Shown here: piece after piece, positions 1 through 6,138 of the stretch | How the letters are laid out: the number at the start of each line of letters is the position of its first letter | Numbering within the stretch: the stretch's first letter is position 1 | Notes under the pieces: generated by a model | The model's database searches: none | The model's input: only the letters and a program-made list of their open reading frames with translations | Told to the model about the DNA's origin: nothing | DNA from: Synergistaceae bacterium UBA1037 | GTDB taxonomy: Bacteria > Synergistota > Synergistia > Synergistales > Synergistaceae | NCBI GenBank assembly: GCA_002316795.1 | Contig: DCEE01000004.1 | Coordinates: forward strand, 4,690-10,827 | DNA length: 6,138 bases | Reading direction: 5' to 3' | Translations under genes and position numbers: made by a program

Positions 1-550
1 TGTATTTTCCCAGTATCTCCGTGAGCTCTTTTTCTACCTGCCAGCGCAGGTAACTGTCAAGGGCCGATAATGGTTCATCAAGCATTATGATTTTGGGGTC
101 GCTCGCCATCATCCTCGCAAGGGCCACACGCTGCTGCTGTCCCCCCGAAAGCTGGCCAGGATAATGCTTCTCAAGACCAGTCAAATAATAGCTTTCAAGG
201 AGGATGTCCAGCTTTTCTTTTGGATACTTTCCTTTGCCGCAGGTTTTGATCACAGCACACAGGTTCTGCTCGACAGTCATATTTGGAAAAAGGGCGTAGT
301 TCTGGAAAAGCAGTCCGACATGCCTTTCCTGGGGACTCAGGTTGATCTTTTTGTCTGAATCAAACAATGTCACGCCGTCTGCGACAATACGTCCCATGTC
401 CGGCCTGACTATGCCGGCAATGCATTTCAGCGTCATGCTCTTGCCTGAACCTGAGGCTCCGAGCAGGGCAAGGATTTCGTTCTCAGCTTCAAACTCTGTG
501 TCGAGAACGAAGTTCCCGAACGATTTTTTTATTTTTACATATACTGACAT
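1..550 (-). CDS. modC: Molybdate ABC transporter ATP-binding protein ModC (partial, 3' end outside window)
   Basis: This is the cytoplasmic ATPase that powers molybdate import through ModB. The frame is open from the ATG at 550-548 to the left edge, giving 183 residues and no stop. The ABC ATPase motifs appear in order: Walker A GASGSGKS (residues 31-38), Q-loop glutamine in [10 protein letters not shown] (about 83), signature LSGGQQQR (134-141), Walker B IIMLDEP (154-160) and D-loop SALD (162-165). The switch histidine and any C-terminal molybdate-binding (MOP/TOBE) domain would lie beyond the edge and cannot be judged. The start is supported by AGGGG six bases upstream. It lies 9 bases after modB, so the two are surely cotranscribed. 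The nucleotide-binding domain alone resembles those of sulfate and polyamine importers, so the molybdate assignment rests on the modA and modB neighbours. Confidence 0.9.
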   Translation of the reverse strand, partial: MSVYVKIKKSFGNFVLDTEFEAENEILALLGASGSGKSMTLKCIAGIVRPDMGRIVADGVTLFDSDKKINLSPQERHVGLLFQNYALFPNMTVEQNLCAVIKTCGKGKYPKEKLDILLESYYLTGLEKHYPGQLSGGQQQRVALARMMASDPKIIMLDEPLSALDSYLRWQVEKELTEILGKY

Positions 551-556
551 TTTCTG

Positions 557-561
557 CCCCT
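557..561 (-). promoter_or_regulatory. modC ribosome-binding site overlapping the modB stop
   Basis: AGGGG read on the minus strand ends six bases before the modC ATG. Its first two bases are the last two bases of the modB TAG stop codon (562-560). A ribosome terminating on modB would therefore sit directly on the modC start region, which suggests translational coupling and fixed ModB:ModC stoichiometry (inference). Confidence 0.65.
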
Positions 562-1258
562 AATCCTCATGGTCGAAATGGTTCTTGGCTGTACCGACAG
601 GCTGTTTATAACGGTTTTCAAGCATGTTTACAGCCGTCAGCACTATAAACGAGATCACAAGATTTATAAACACCCACTTATAGGCAAGGGCATCATTTCC
701 CTCTCTCCAAAGCTGGTATACCGTTGTGGAAATTATTGCGGTCCTTCCCGGGATATAGCCTGCTACCATGGTCGTGGCGCCGAATTCGCCAAGGGCGCGG
801 GCAAATGAGAGGACAGCACCTGCAAGTATGCCCTGTTTACAGTTCGGCATGATGACCCGCCAGAAGAGGAAGGTGTCTGACAGGCCCAGGGTCTGTCCCG
901 AGTAAAGCAGCGTGCTGTCAAATGACTCGAAGGCGCCGCGGGCAGTACGGTACATGAGAGGAAAGGAGATCATCGTTGTTGCAAAAATTGCGGAATACCA
1001 GGTCATGGTGAGTTTGAATCCGAACACTTCAAGGACCGTTGAGCCGACAGGCCCAAGCGGTCCGATCATTTTAAGCAAAAAAAACCCTATGACAGTTGGA
1101 GGGAGGACCAGAGGCAGTGTCAGGACACCATCAATCAGCCCTTTAAGAAAACGGGGAGTCTTCGCTATGTAATGCGCGGCAAAAATACCAAGAAAAAAAG
1201 TAAAAAATGTTGAGATCAATGCCACACGCAACGAATTATAAAGCGGGAACCAGTCCAT
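560..1258 (-). CDS. modB: Molybdate ABC transporter permease ModB
   Basis: ModB is the inner-membrane channel subunit that receives molybdate from ModA and is driven by ModC. The protein is 232 residues, close to the 229 of E. coli ModB. About five hydrophobic segments are visible (roughly 8-30, 44-66, 85-103, 143-163 and 194-213). Family landmarks are LPLVLPPTVIGFFLL (48-62), MISFPLMYR (96-104) and SFARALGEFGATTMVAGYIP (151-170), all closely matching ModB. The cytoplasmic loop that docks on the ATPase runs through TLGLSDTFLFWRVIMP (123-138); its conserved Gly125 and Pro138 are kept, but the EAA triplet position reads about LYSG instead of a QAA/EAA form. The charged tail (NRYKQP to DHED) is cytoplasmic or peripheral. 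The start is supported by AGGGG at 1269-1265, six bases upstream. A terminator-like hairpin separates it from modA. Confidence 0.95.
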   Translation of the reverse strand: MDWFPLYNSLRVALISTFFTFFLGIFAAHYIAKTPRFLKGLIDGVLTLPLVLPPTVIGFFLLKMIGPLGPVGSTVLEVFGFKLTMTWYSAIFATTMISFPLMYRTARGAFESFDSTLLYSGQTLGLSDTFLFWRVIMPNCKQGILAGAVLSFARALGEFGATTMVAGYIPGRTAIISTTVYQLWREGNDALAYKWVFINLVISFIVLTAVNMLENRYKQPVGTAKNHFDHED

Positions 1259-1264
1259 ATCTTA

Positions 1265-1269
1265 CCCCT
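1265..1269 (-). promoter_or_regulatory. modB ribosome-binding site
   Basis: AGGGG on the minus strand stands six bases before the modB ATG (1258-1256). It is the same weak-to-moderate G-rich form as at modC, in contrast with the full AGGAGG before modA. This agrees with ModA being made in excess of the membrane subunits (inference). Confidence 0.6.
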
Positions 1270-1284
1270 ATCCGGTCATTCAGG

Positions 1285-1322
1285 AAAAAGAGCGGCCAGG
1301 CCTTATCCGGGCACGACCGCTC
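1285..1322 (-). terminator. Rho-independent terminator or attenuator between modA and modB
   Basis: Read on the minus strand, bases 1322-1290 fold into a long stem. Six Watson-Crick pairs (GAGCGG with CCGCTC) are followed by T-G, C-G and G-T pairs, one T/C mismatch, then G-C, C-G and C-G pairs closing a 7-base loop (CGGATAA). The 3' arm runs straight into TTTTT (1289-1285). The plus strand lacks a T run on its side, so the signal is directional. It lies 19 bases after the modA stop and 26 bases before the modB ATG. Since modB and modC have no visible promoter of their own here, it probably works as a partial terminator or an mRNA 3'-end stabiliser that lifts modA over modBC. Confidence 0.85.
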
Positions 1323-1341
1323 CTAACTGATCATAGTCCTG

Positions 1342-2166
1342 TTATTTGGTTGGAACTGCAAAACCTATCTTGTTAAAGATCTTTGAGCTTTCCGGGCCCT
1401 TGAGAAAATCAACGAATGCCGCTGCGGCTTCCGGGTTTTTTGCTTTTTTCAAAATAGCGGCAGGGTAGGTGATGGGCTTATGGCTTCCCTTAGGCGCTTC
1501 CGCGACAACATCGACACCCTTTGATGTTGCGGCATCCGTGCTGTAAACTATGCCGCAGTCAACTGCTCCGGCAGCTACCTGTGAGAGCACTTCCTTGACA
1601 TTGCTGGCATAGCTTATTTTGTTCATGCTTTTGAGTTTGTCCCAAAGGCCCAGATTTTTGTAAATCTCTTCCGAGTATTGGCCTACCGGGACATCTGAAT
1701 TTCCGAGTGCAATGAGAAAAACTTTTTCAGTGACCGCGTCCCTGAAATCGCTGATCCCTTTCGGGTTATGTCCTTTGGGTACCACCATGACGACCTTGTT
1801 GGAGACTATGTTGAAGCGTGTTCCTTCCAGAACCAGGTCAAGCTTCTTCGTGTTCACCTTGGGATCTGCCTTGATGTCGATCTGATCCATCTGTTTCTGG
1901 CCTGCAGATATGAAAATGTCGCACTCCGCACCCTGTTCGATCTGCGTCTTAAGGGTGCCGCTGGAGTCAAAATTGTAGACTATCTTTACATCAGGCGCTG
2001 ACTTTTTGTACGATCCCGCGATCATATTCATGGATTCAGTCATAGATGCGGCGGCAAATACGGTCAGTGTCGTCTCCGCATTGGCATGCAGAGGAAAGGC
2101 GAAGAGAGAGAGGGTCAATAAGAACAGGGAAAATAGAGTGAACTTGAAATGATTTCGAACGATCAT
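1342..2166 (-). CDS. modA: Periplasmic molybdate-binding protein ModA
   Basis: ModA captures molybdate (often also tungstate) outside the membrane and delivers it to ModBC. The protein is 274 residues. It begins with a classic signal peptide: basic start (RNHFK), hydrophobic core about 9-25 and a likely signal peptidase I site after HANA (30), so the mature form is about 244 residues. There is no lipobox cysteine, which points to a soluble periplasmic protein and hence an outer membrane. Ligand-site regions of ModA are all present: AAASMTE (Ser41), NFDSSGTL (Ser68/Ser69), GNSDVPVGQY (155-164), NVKEVL (Val190) and GIVYSTDA (Tyr208). DIFISAGQKQMD (83-94) and YPAAILKKAKN are further family landmarks. 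The ATG is fixed by AGGAGG eight bases upstream. It has its own promoter and is followed by an intra-operon hairpin. Molybdate versus tungstate preference cannot be read from sequence. Confidence 0.96.
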   Translation of the reverse strand: MIVRNHFKFTLFSLFLLTLSLFAFPLHANAETTLTVFAAASMTESMNMIAGSYKKSAPDVKIVYNFDSSGTLKTQIEQGAECDIFISAGQKQMDQIDIKADPKVNTKKLDLVLEGTRFNIVSNKVVMVVPKGHNPKGISDFRDAVTEKVFLIALGNSDVPVGQYSEEIYKNLGLWDKLKSMNKISYASNVKEVLSQVAAGAVDCGIVYSTDAATSKGVDVVAEAPKGSHKPITYPAAILKKAKNPEAAAAFVDFLKGPESSKIFNKIGFAVPTK

Positions 2167-2174
2167 ATCAGAGA

Positions 2175-2180
2175 CCTCCT
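2175..2180 (-). promoter_or_regulatory. modA ribosome-binding site
   Basis: A perfect AGGAGG lies eight bases before the modA ATG (2166-2164) and decides the start. The 11 bases CAATAGGAGGT here also occur before ilvB at the same distance from its ATG. The bases AGGAGGTCTC recur in the 5' arm of the upstream ilv terminator, see findings. Confidence 0.85.
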
Positions 2181-2205
2181 ATTGCAACTAAGTATCAACA
2201 AAAAG

Positions 2206-2234
2206 AGTATAAGAGAGTCCCGGGTTTTTTGCAA
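2206..2234 (-). promoter_or_regulatory. Sigma-70-type promoter of the mod operon
   Basis: On the minus strand, TTGCAA (2234-2229) serves as -35 and TATACT (2211-2206) as -10, with an optimal 17-base spacer. TATACT differs from the consensus at one base; TTGCAA keeps four of six. Transcription would start near 2199, giving a leader of about 32 bases with the AGGAGG near its 3' end. An AT-rich stretch (about 2255-2269) lies upstream. The promoter is 64 bases beyond the ilv terminator, so mod is a separate transcription unit. Confidence 0.7.
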
Positions 2235-2243
2235 CACTGTTGC
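2231..2243. promoter_or_regulatory. Inverted repeat over the modA -35, possible operator
   Basis: GCAACA and TGTTGC form a perfect 6+6 inverted repeat around a single central base. It overlaps the first four bases read of the -35 element on the minus strand (TTGC). A protein bound here would block RNA polymerase. A further GTTGCAA copy lies in the leader (2182-2188), so the same half-site occurs on both sides of the promoter. It does not look like the E. coli ModE site, which is built on TATA-rich arms. The binding protein is unknown. Confidence 0.4.
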
Positions 2244-2297
2244 GATTATTGGGCATTAAAATTTTTATTGGTTCAGATCTGTCCTCCAAGGCTTGGT

Positions 2298-2336
2298 AAA
2301 AATATCAGGAAGCCTCTGAGTCCGAGACCTCCTGAT
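2298..2336 (-). terminator. Rho-independent terminator of the leuB-ilvB-ilvD unit
   Basis: Read on the minus strand, bases 2336-2304 form a 13-pair stem (ATCAGGAGGTCTC with GAGGCTTCCTGAT, two G-T pairs, no mismatch) around a 7-base loop, followed by A and TTTTT (2302-2298). It starts 37 bases after the ilvD TAA. The plus-strand side has no T run. It ends the amino acid transcript and insulates modA from it. Confidence 0.88.
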
Positions 2337-2373
2337 AATTCTAAAATCCTCTTTGCCAAAACAGCGGCAACTT

Positions 2374-4044
2374 TTACAGTGGTTTATCCCTCAGTACGGC
2401 GCCCTCTACGCCGGAGCTTGCAAATTCCCTGTACCTTGTTAGGAAGGGACTCTCCACCGGCTGTACCCAGGGTACGAATTTTTCCCTTCTTTTTGCAAGG
2501 ACTTCCTCACTCACCTTAAGGTCGAGCCTTTTGGCGGGGATGTCGATCGATATGATGTCCCCCTCTTCAACGAGTCCGATCGGCCCGCCCACTGCAGCTT
2601 CCGGAGAGACATGCCCGATCGAGGCGCCCCTTGTGGCTCCCGAGAATCGGCCATCTGTGATAAGGGCTACTGTTCCTCCCTTACCCTGCCCCATTATCGC
2701 CGAGGTCGGCGTGAGCATCTCGCGCATACCGGGCCCTCCCTTTGGTCCTTCGAAACGGATGACTACGACGTCTCCGTCATTTATCCCGTTGTTAAGGATG
2801 GCCTTGCTTGCATCTTCCTCGCAGTTAAAGACCCGTGCAGGGCCTTCGTGTACAAGCATCTCGGGAAGTACCGCGGACTGCTTTACTATGGCGCCCAGAG
2901 GAGCGAGGGTGCCCTTGATGAAGGCCAGTCCTCCCTCCTTATGGTAGGGGTCTTCGACAGGGCGGATGACGTTGTCGTTCACGACCTTTGCCTTGCTTAG
3001 GTTCTCTCTGACGCTTCTGCCGGTCACTGTGATCAGTTCTCCGTGGATGAGTCCCTTTTCAAGCAGCCTTGCCATGAGTCCCTCAACGCCGCCGGCCTGC
3101 CAGAGGTCTTCTATGTGGTGATGGCCTCCGGGGCTCATCGAGCATAGGTGCGGGACCCTCGCGCCGATCTCGTTGAAGAGTTCAAGGGGAAGTTTAAGGC
3201 CGGCTGCCCATGCTATGGCAGGAAGGTGAAGAGAAGTGTTGGTGGAACCTCCGAGCGCCAGATCCACCGCAAGTGCGTTTTCAAAAGCTTTCATGGTGAG
3301 GATGTCCCTCGGCCTGATGTTTTTCTCTATCAGACCCATCACGGCCCGCCCCGCGTCCTTAGCAAGGCGCACACGGCCCGCATGTACTGCCGGTATGGTG
3401 CCGTTTCCCGTAAGTCCAAGCCCCAGGGCCTCCATCATGCAGTTCATGGTGTTTGCTGTAAACATCCCCGAGCAGGATCCGCATCCGGGGCAGGCGTTGT
3501 CTTCCACGTCCCTGAGCTCTTCATCCGAAATCTTGCCCGCAGCCTTCATCCCGACGCCCTCGAAGACGCTGTTGAGGTCCAGGACCCTCCCCTTAATTGT
3601 GCCGGCCATCATCGGCCCTCCGGAGATGACAACAGACGGAAGGTTCAGCTTTGCCGCGGCCATTGCCATGCCGGGGACGATCTTGTCGCAGTTCGTTACC
3701 AGGACAAGTCCGTCGAATGCGTGTCCCTTTGCCATTATCTCTATTGAATCCATGATCAGCTCGCGGCTGGGAAGGGAGAACTTCATTCCCTCGTGGTTCA
3801 TTGCAATGCCGTCGCAGACGCCGATCACGGGAAATTCGATCGGTAGTCCGCCTGCTGCGTATATCCCTGCCTTCACTGCCTCTGTAATGGTCTTCAGATG
3901 GACATGTCCGGGGATTATTGCGTTATAGGAATTCGCGACCCCTATCCATGGGCGTTCTATTTCCCAGTCAGTGTATCCCGCAGCCTTCAGCAGGGAGCGG
4001 TGCGGGCTTCTCTGATAACCTTTTTTTGCTTTGTCGCTGTTCAT
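2374..4044 (-). CDS. ilvD: Dihydroxy-acid dehydratase IlvD
   Basis: IlvD dehydrates 2,3-dihydroxy-isovalerate and 2,3-dihydroxy-3-methylvalerate to the 2-keto acids, the third step of valine and isoleucine synthesis in the cytoplasm. The protein is 556 residues, normal for the family. Landmarks are [13 protein letters not shown] (38-50), [20 protein letters not shown] (77-96), [10 protein letters not shown] (117-126; Cys119 Fe-S ligand, Asp120 and the normally carbamylated Lys121), [18 protein letters not shown] (185-202), GGSTNT (265-270), [10 protein letters not shown] (431-440) and [11 protein letters not shown] (463-473) with Ser468 as the likely catalytic base. The site that is Pro-Cys in [2Fe-2S] dehydratases reads Pro45-Gly46, as in E. 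coli IlvD. This favours an oxygen-sensitive cluster of the E. coli kind, though that is inference. AAGGAT (4056-4051) lies six bases before the ATG. The gene is 17 bases after ilvB and ends the operon. Confidence 0.97.
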   Translation of the reverse strand: MNSDKAKKGYQRSPHRSLLKAAGYTDWEIERPWIGVANSYNAIIPGHVHLKTITEAVKAGIYAAGGLPIEFPVIGVCDGIAMNHEGMKFSLPSRELIMDSIEIMAKGHAFDGLVLVTNCDKIVPGMAMAAAKLNLPSVVISGGPMMAGTIKGRVLDLNSVFEGVGMKAAGKISDEELRDVEDNACPGCGSCSGMFTANTMNCMMEALGLGLTGNGTIPAVHAGRVRLAKDAGRAVMGLIEKNIRPRDILTMKAFENALAVDLALGGSTNTSLHLPAIAWAAGLKLPLELFNEIGARVPHLCSMSPGGHHHIEDLWQAGGVEGLMARLLEKGLIHGELITVTGRSVRENLSKAKVVNDNVIRPVEDPYHKEGGLAFIKGTLAPLGAIVKQSAVLPEMLVHEGPARVFNCEEDASKAILNNGINDGDVVVIRFEGPKGGPGMREMLTPTSAIMGQGKGGTVALITDGRFSGATRGASIGHVSPEAAVGGPIGLVEEGDIISIDIPAKRLDLKVSEEVLAKRREKFVPWVQPVESPFLTRYREFASSGVEGAVLRDKPL

Positions 4045-4061
4045 TTCCGGATCCTTCCCCC

Positions 4062-5744
4062 TCAGTTCAGTATCATCTTGTCTATCGATCCGCCCGGCGG
4101 TACCATCGGAAGGACCAGCGCGCCCTGCGGTATCCTGAAGTCCACAAGTGCAGGCCCGGGCACCTTCAGGGCAGCCTCTATCGTTTTCCTTATCTCCTCG
4201 GGCCTTGTTGCCGAGAAGCCGCTGACTCCCATACCTTCTGCTATCTTTACGAAATCGGGATTCCGGTTGTAGATGGTATTCGAGTAGCGGTGCTCATAGA
4301 AAAGCTGCTGCCACTGGCGGACCATGCCAAGGCAGGAGTTGTTGAGGATAAAAACCTTTACGGGTATATTGTAACGCGCACAGGTGTCGAGTTCCTGTAT
4401 GTTCATCATAAAACTGCCGTCGCCCGCTATACAGCATACATGCTGACCCGGGCAGGCGAGAGCTGCTCCTATCGCTGACGGGAAGCCGAAACCCATTGTA
4501 CCCAGACCTCCGGAAGTGACAAAACGGCGAGGTTCTTCCACCTTGTAGTGGAGTGCAGCCCACATCTGGTGCTGACCAACTTCAGTCGTCAGGACGGACT
4601 TTCCTCCGGTTATCTCCCTCAGCGTTTCTATGACCTGCCATGGGGCTATCTCCCCCGCATATTCATTTCTGGGAAGAGGTTCCTTCTGACGGATCAGTTC
4701 AAGCTCCTCAAGCCAGTGTGACCTGTCGAAATATTTTTTGCTGATGGACTTTCTGATCGCGTCGATTATCTTTCCCGCATCGCCAACAAGCCAGACCTCG
4801 GACTCTATTGCCTTGTCTATCTCAGCGGGGTCCAGGTCGATGTGTATTATCTTTGCCTCCGATGCGAAGCTCGACCTCTTTCCCGTGCTCCTGTCGCTGA
4901 AACGCGAACCGACCGCGAGTATAACGTCAGCCGTCATCAATGCCCTGTTCGCTACGGGGTGTCCGTGCATTCCTGCCATTCCCAAAGAAAGACCAAGAGG
5001 ATGAGATTCAGGGAACGATCCCTTTCCGAGCAGCGATGTGACTACGGGTATTTCAAGTTTTTCAGCGAGCTCTGTAAGTTTTCCCGCCGCACCTGACCTG
5101 ATCACTCCGCCTCCCGCAAAGATGACCGGTCTCTCCGCATGCTCGAGGAGGGAAACTGCCGCGTCAAGTTGGCTCAGGTCTGCTCCCCTTTCCGGGTCGT
5201 ACCCGGGAAAGCTTATGCTTTGGGGATATTTGAACTCCCCGAAACCCTTCTGCACGTCGGCAGGGACATCTATCAGAACCGGACCGGGCCTGCCTGTCGA
5301 TGCTATGTAAAAGGCTTTTTTCACAGCGACCGGTATCTGTTCGGGCGTACGGACCTGCATGCTGTGCTTTACGAGAGGAATAGTGGCTCCCATTATATCT
5401 GCCTCCTGGAAAGCGTCTGTCCCTATCATGGTCGTGGCCACCTGTCCCGTGATCGCGACCATCGGAACGGAGTCCAGGTTTGCAGTAGCGATCCCGGTCA
5501 CAAGGTTAGTCGCCCCGGGGCCTGATGTTGCAATGCATACGCCGGGTTTCCCGCTTACTCTGGCGTATCCGTCAGCTGCATGCGAAGCTGCCTGTTCATG
5601 GCGCATCAGGACATGGTTGATCTTTGAATCATATATTGCGTCATAAAGGTGGATAACAGTTCCGCCGGGCAGTCCGAATATCGTGTCCACTCCTTCTGCT
5701 TCAAGGGACTTGACCACCATTTGGGCTCCGTTCATCTTTGCCAT
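4062..5744 (-). CDS. ilvB: Acetolactate synthase (acetohydroxyacid synthase) large catalytic subunit
   Basis: This thiamine diphosphate and FAD enzyme condenses two pyruvates to acetolactate, or pyruvate with 2-ketobutyrate, the first common step of valine, leucine and isoleucine synthesis. The protein is 560 residues. The N-terminal ThDP domain holds GLPGG (24-28), the catalytic glutamate Glu50 in [15 protein letters not shown] and SGPGATN (74-80). The central domain has GGGVIRSGA (211-219) and [11 protein letters not shown] (279-289). The C-terminal domain has [11 protein letters not shown] (410-420), the ThDP/Mg motif from GDGSFMM (441-447) to NN (468-469), then LGMVRQWQ (472-479) with the Trp found in anabolic acetohydroxyacid synthases. 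Arg- and Trp-containing motifs and the FAD-domain features separate it from pyruvate oxidase and catabolic AlsS-type enzymes, though not with certainty. The start is fixed by AGGAGG eight bases upstream; a second ATG at codon 4 lacks this spacing. No ilvN follows. Confidence 0.95.
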   Translation of the reverse strand: MAKMNGAQMVVKSLEAEGVDTIFGLPGGTVIHLYDAIYDSKINHVLMRHEQAASHAADGYARVSGKPGVCIATSGPGATNLVTGIATANLDSVPMVAITGQVATTMIGTDAFQEADIMGATIPLVKHSMQVRTPEQIPVAVKKAFYIASTGRPGPVLIDVPADVQKGFGEFKYPQSISFPGYDPERGADLSQLDAAVSLLEHAERPVIFAGGGVIRSGAAGKLTELAEKLEIPVVTSLLGKGSFPESHPLGLSLGMAGMHGHPVANRALMTADVILAVGSRFSDRSTGKRSSFASEAKIIHIDLDPAEIDKAIESEVWLVGDAGKIIDAIRKSISKKYFDRSHWLEELELIRQKEPLPRNEYAGEIAPWQVIETLREITGGKSVLTTEVGQHQMWAALHYKVEEPRRFVTSGGLGTMGFGFPSAIGAALACPGQHVCCIAGDGSFMMNIQELDTCARYNIPVKVFILNNSCLGMVRQWQQLFYEHRYSNTIYNRNPDFVKIAEGMGVSGFSATRPEEIRKTIEAALKVPGPALVDFRIPQGALVLPMVPPGGSIDKMILN

Positions 5745-5752
5745 TGGATATA

Positions 5753-5758
5753 CCTCCT
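5753..5758 (-). promoter_or_regulatory. ilvB ribosome-binding site
   Basis: AGGAGG lies eight bases before the ATG at 5744-5742 and decides that start over the ATG three codons further in. The surrounding CAATAGGAGGT is identical to the modA site. Confidence 0.8.
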
Positions 5759-5779
5759 ATTGTAGAACGACCGTCTTCC

Positions 5780-5794
5780 GCCCCTTGCCGGGGC
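5780..5794 (-). other. Small GC hairpin in the leuB-ilvB spacer
   Basis: GCCCC and GGGGC form a five-pair stem around GGCAA, 11 bases past the leuB stop. No T run follows on the minus strand, so it is not a convincing terminator. It might protect an mRNA end or be chance. The 61-base spacer (5745-5805) shows no clear promoter. Confidence 0.3.
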
Positions 5795-5805
5795 TGACAA
5801 TAAAA

Positions 5806-6138
5806 TTACCTGATGTACTTCCTGATCTTTTCTCCGACCTCTTCGAAAGAGGCTTTTCCTCCGAATTCAAAGGGCAGCTCACTTTCCAGGGCATTTTCAA
5901 GGAAATCCGACACGGCGCTGTTTACGGTCTTTGAAGCGTCTGCCTCGCCAAGATGTTCCAGCATCAGAGCTCCTGAAAGTATTGCCGCTACAGGGTTGGC
6001 TCTGCCTGTCCCGGCTATGTCGGGAGCCGATCCGTGTACAGGTTCAAACATCGAGAGACCGTCCCCGATGTTTCCTCCTGCAGCTGTCCCCAGCCCTCCG
6101 GCAAGGCCCGCCTGGAGGTCGCTGATTATGTCGCCGAA
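5806..6138 (-). CDS. leuB: 3-isopropylmalate dehydrogenase, C-terminal part (5' end outside window)
   Basis: The frame is open from the right edge to the TAA at 5808-5806, giving the last 110 residues. It belongs to the isocitrate/isopropylmalate dehydrogenase family, which oxidatively decarboxylates 2-hydroxyacids with NAD(P) and a divalent metal. Visible landmarks are FGDIISDLQAGLAGGLG at the start (with the metal-binding aspartates), NIGDG, FEPVHGSAPDIAG, GRANPVAAILSGALMLEHLG and a C-terminal helix ending KIRKYIR. The HGSAPDIAG loop with downstream Asn fits NAD-dependent members. The GNIGD form is closest, as I recall, to the archaeal/Thermus-type subgroup that also contains homoisocitrate and NAD-isocitrate dehydrogenases. 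The residues that decide substrate lie in the missing N-terminal part, so LeuB is chosen from the ilvB-ilvD context. An internal ATG at 6051 is not a start. Confidence 0.8.
   Translation of the reverse strand, partial: FGDIISDLQAGLAGGLGTAAGGNIGDGLSMFEPVHGSAPDIAGTGRANPVAAILSGALMLEHLGEADASKTVNSAVSDFLENALESELPFEFGGKASFEEVGEKIRKYIR

Noticed and set aside
2167..2205. Molybdenum-cofactor riboswitch in the modA leader
   Set aside because: The inferred leader is only about 32 bases, far too short for that riboswitch, and no multi-stem structure is seen.
2180..2260. E. coli-type ModE operator before modA
   Set aside because: I see no paired TATA-rich arms of the expected spacing; only the unrelated GCAACA/TGTTGC repeat is present.
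2353..2370. TTGCC...GGCAA hairpin just after the ilvD stop
   Set aside because: Only five pairs around an 8-base loop and no T run follows. The strong stem at 2304-2336 explains termination.
2229..2519. Plus-strand frame of 96 codons running from the modA promoter into ilvD
   Set aside because: It crosses a minus-strand promoter and terminator, lacks a ribosome-binding site, and overlaps the conserved ilvD 3' end.
3236..3928. Long plus-strand open frame (230 codons) opposite ilvD
   Set aside because: It lies wholly within ilvD, has no ribosome-binding site or recognisable domain, and is explained by the codon bias of the real gene. The other plus-strand frames opposite ilvD and ilvB (for example 2531-2947, 3148-3747, 3918-4478 and 5139-5525) fail for the same reason.
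4294..4563. Minus-strand frame of 89 codons inside ilvB in another phase
   Set aside because: It overlaps the conserved ThDP-binding domain of IlvB, whose own frame is intact, and its translation looks like no protein family.
5742..5758. CAATAGGAGGT shared before ilvB and modA as a regulatory motif
   Set aside because: Eleven identical bases at the same distance from the start are best explained as an optimal Shine-Dalgarno sequence used twice; no wider similarity flanks it.
5745..5805. Separate promoter, T-box or leader-peptide attenuator before ilvB
   Set aside because: The 61-base spacer has no convincing -35/-10 pair, no run of branched-chain codons and no terminator. Such control, if any, would lie upstream of the window.

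Overview
The window reads as an ordinary bacterial chromosome segment in which every gene lies on the minus strand. From right to left, in the direction of transcription, it holds the end of a branched-chain amino acid cluster (3' part of leuB, then ilvB and ilvD) and then a molybdate uptake operon (modA, modB and the 5' part of modC, which runs off the left edge). Coding density is high. The only gap of note is the 207 bases between ilvD and modA, and no stretch over 300 bases lacks a gene. There are no tRNA or rRNA genes, mobile elements, CRISPR repeats or phage genes that I can see.

Region 5806-6138 is the C-terminal part of a beta-decarboxylating dehydrogenase, most likely 3-isopropylmalate dehydrogenase (leucine pathway). 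It is followed after 61 bases by the acetolactate synthase catalytic subunit (4062-5744) and after 17 more bases by dihydroxy-acid dehydratase (2374-4044). IlvB and IlvD catalyse the first and third steps of the valine/isoleucine pathway, and their product 2-ketoisovalerate feeds the leucine branch to which LeuB belongs. No regulatory subunit gene (ilvN) and no ilvC lie between or after them in view. A strong hairpin followed by a T run (2298-2336) closes this unit.

The modA promoter (TTGCAA, 17-base spacer, TATACT at 2206-2234) sits downstream of that terminator, overlapped by a perfect 6+6 inverted repeat that could be an operator. ModA is the exported molybdate-binding protein, ModB the membrane channel and ModC the ATPase. 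A second terminator-like hairpin lies between modA and modB, which would let the cell make more binding protein than transporter. Molybdate uptake feeds molybdenum (or tungsten) cofactor enzymes.

Organism: the [Fe-S] dehydratase, molybdate import and protein style suggest an anaerobe of medium GC content. My impression is Synergistota or a Firmicutes-like lineage, but this is a low-confidence guess from sequence feel, not from a search. I found no clearly novel system. The most interesting signals are regulatory: the intra-operon terminator, the palindrome on the modA promoter, and a 13-base complementarity between the 3' arm of the ilv terminator and the modA ribosome-binding site.
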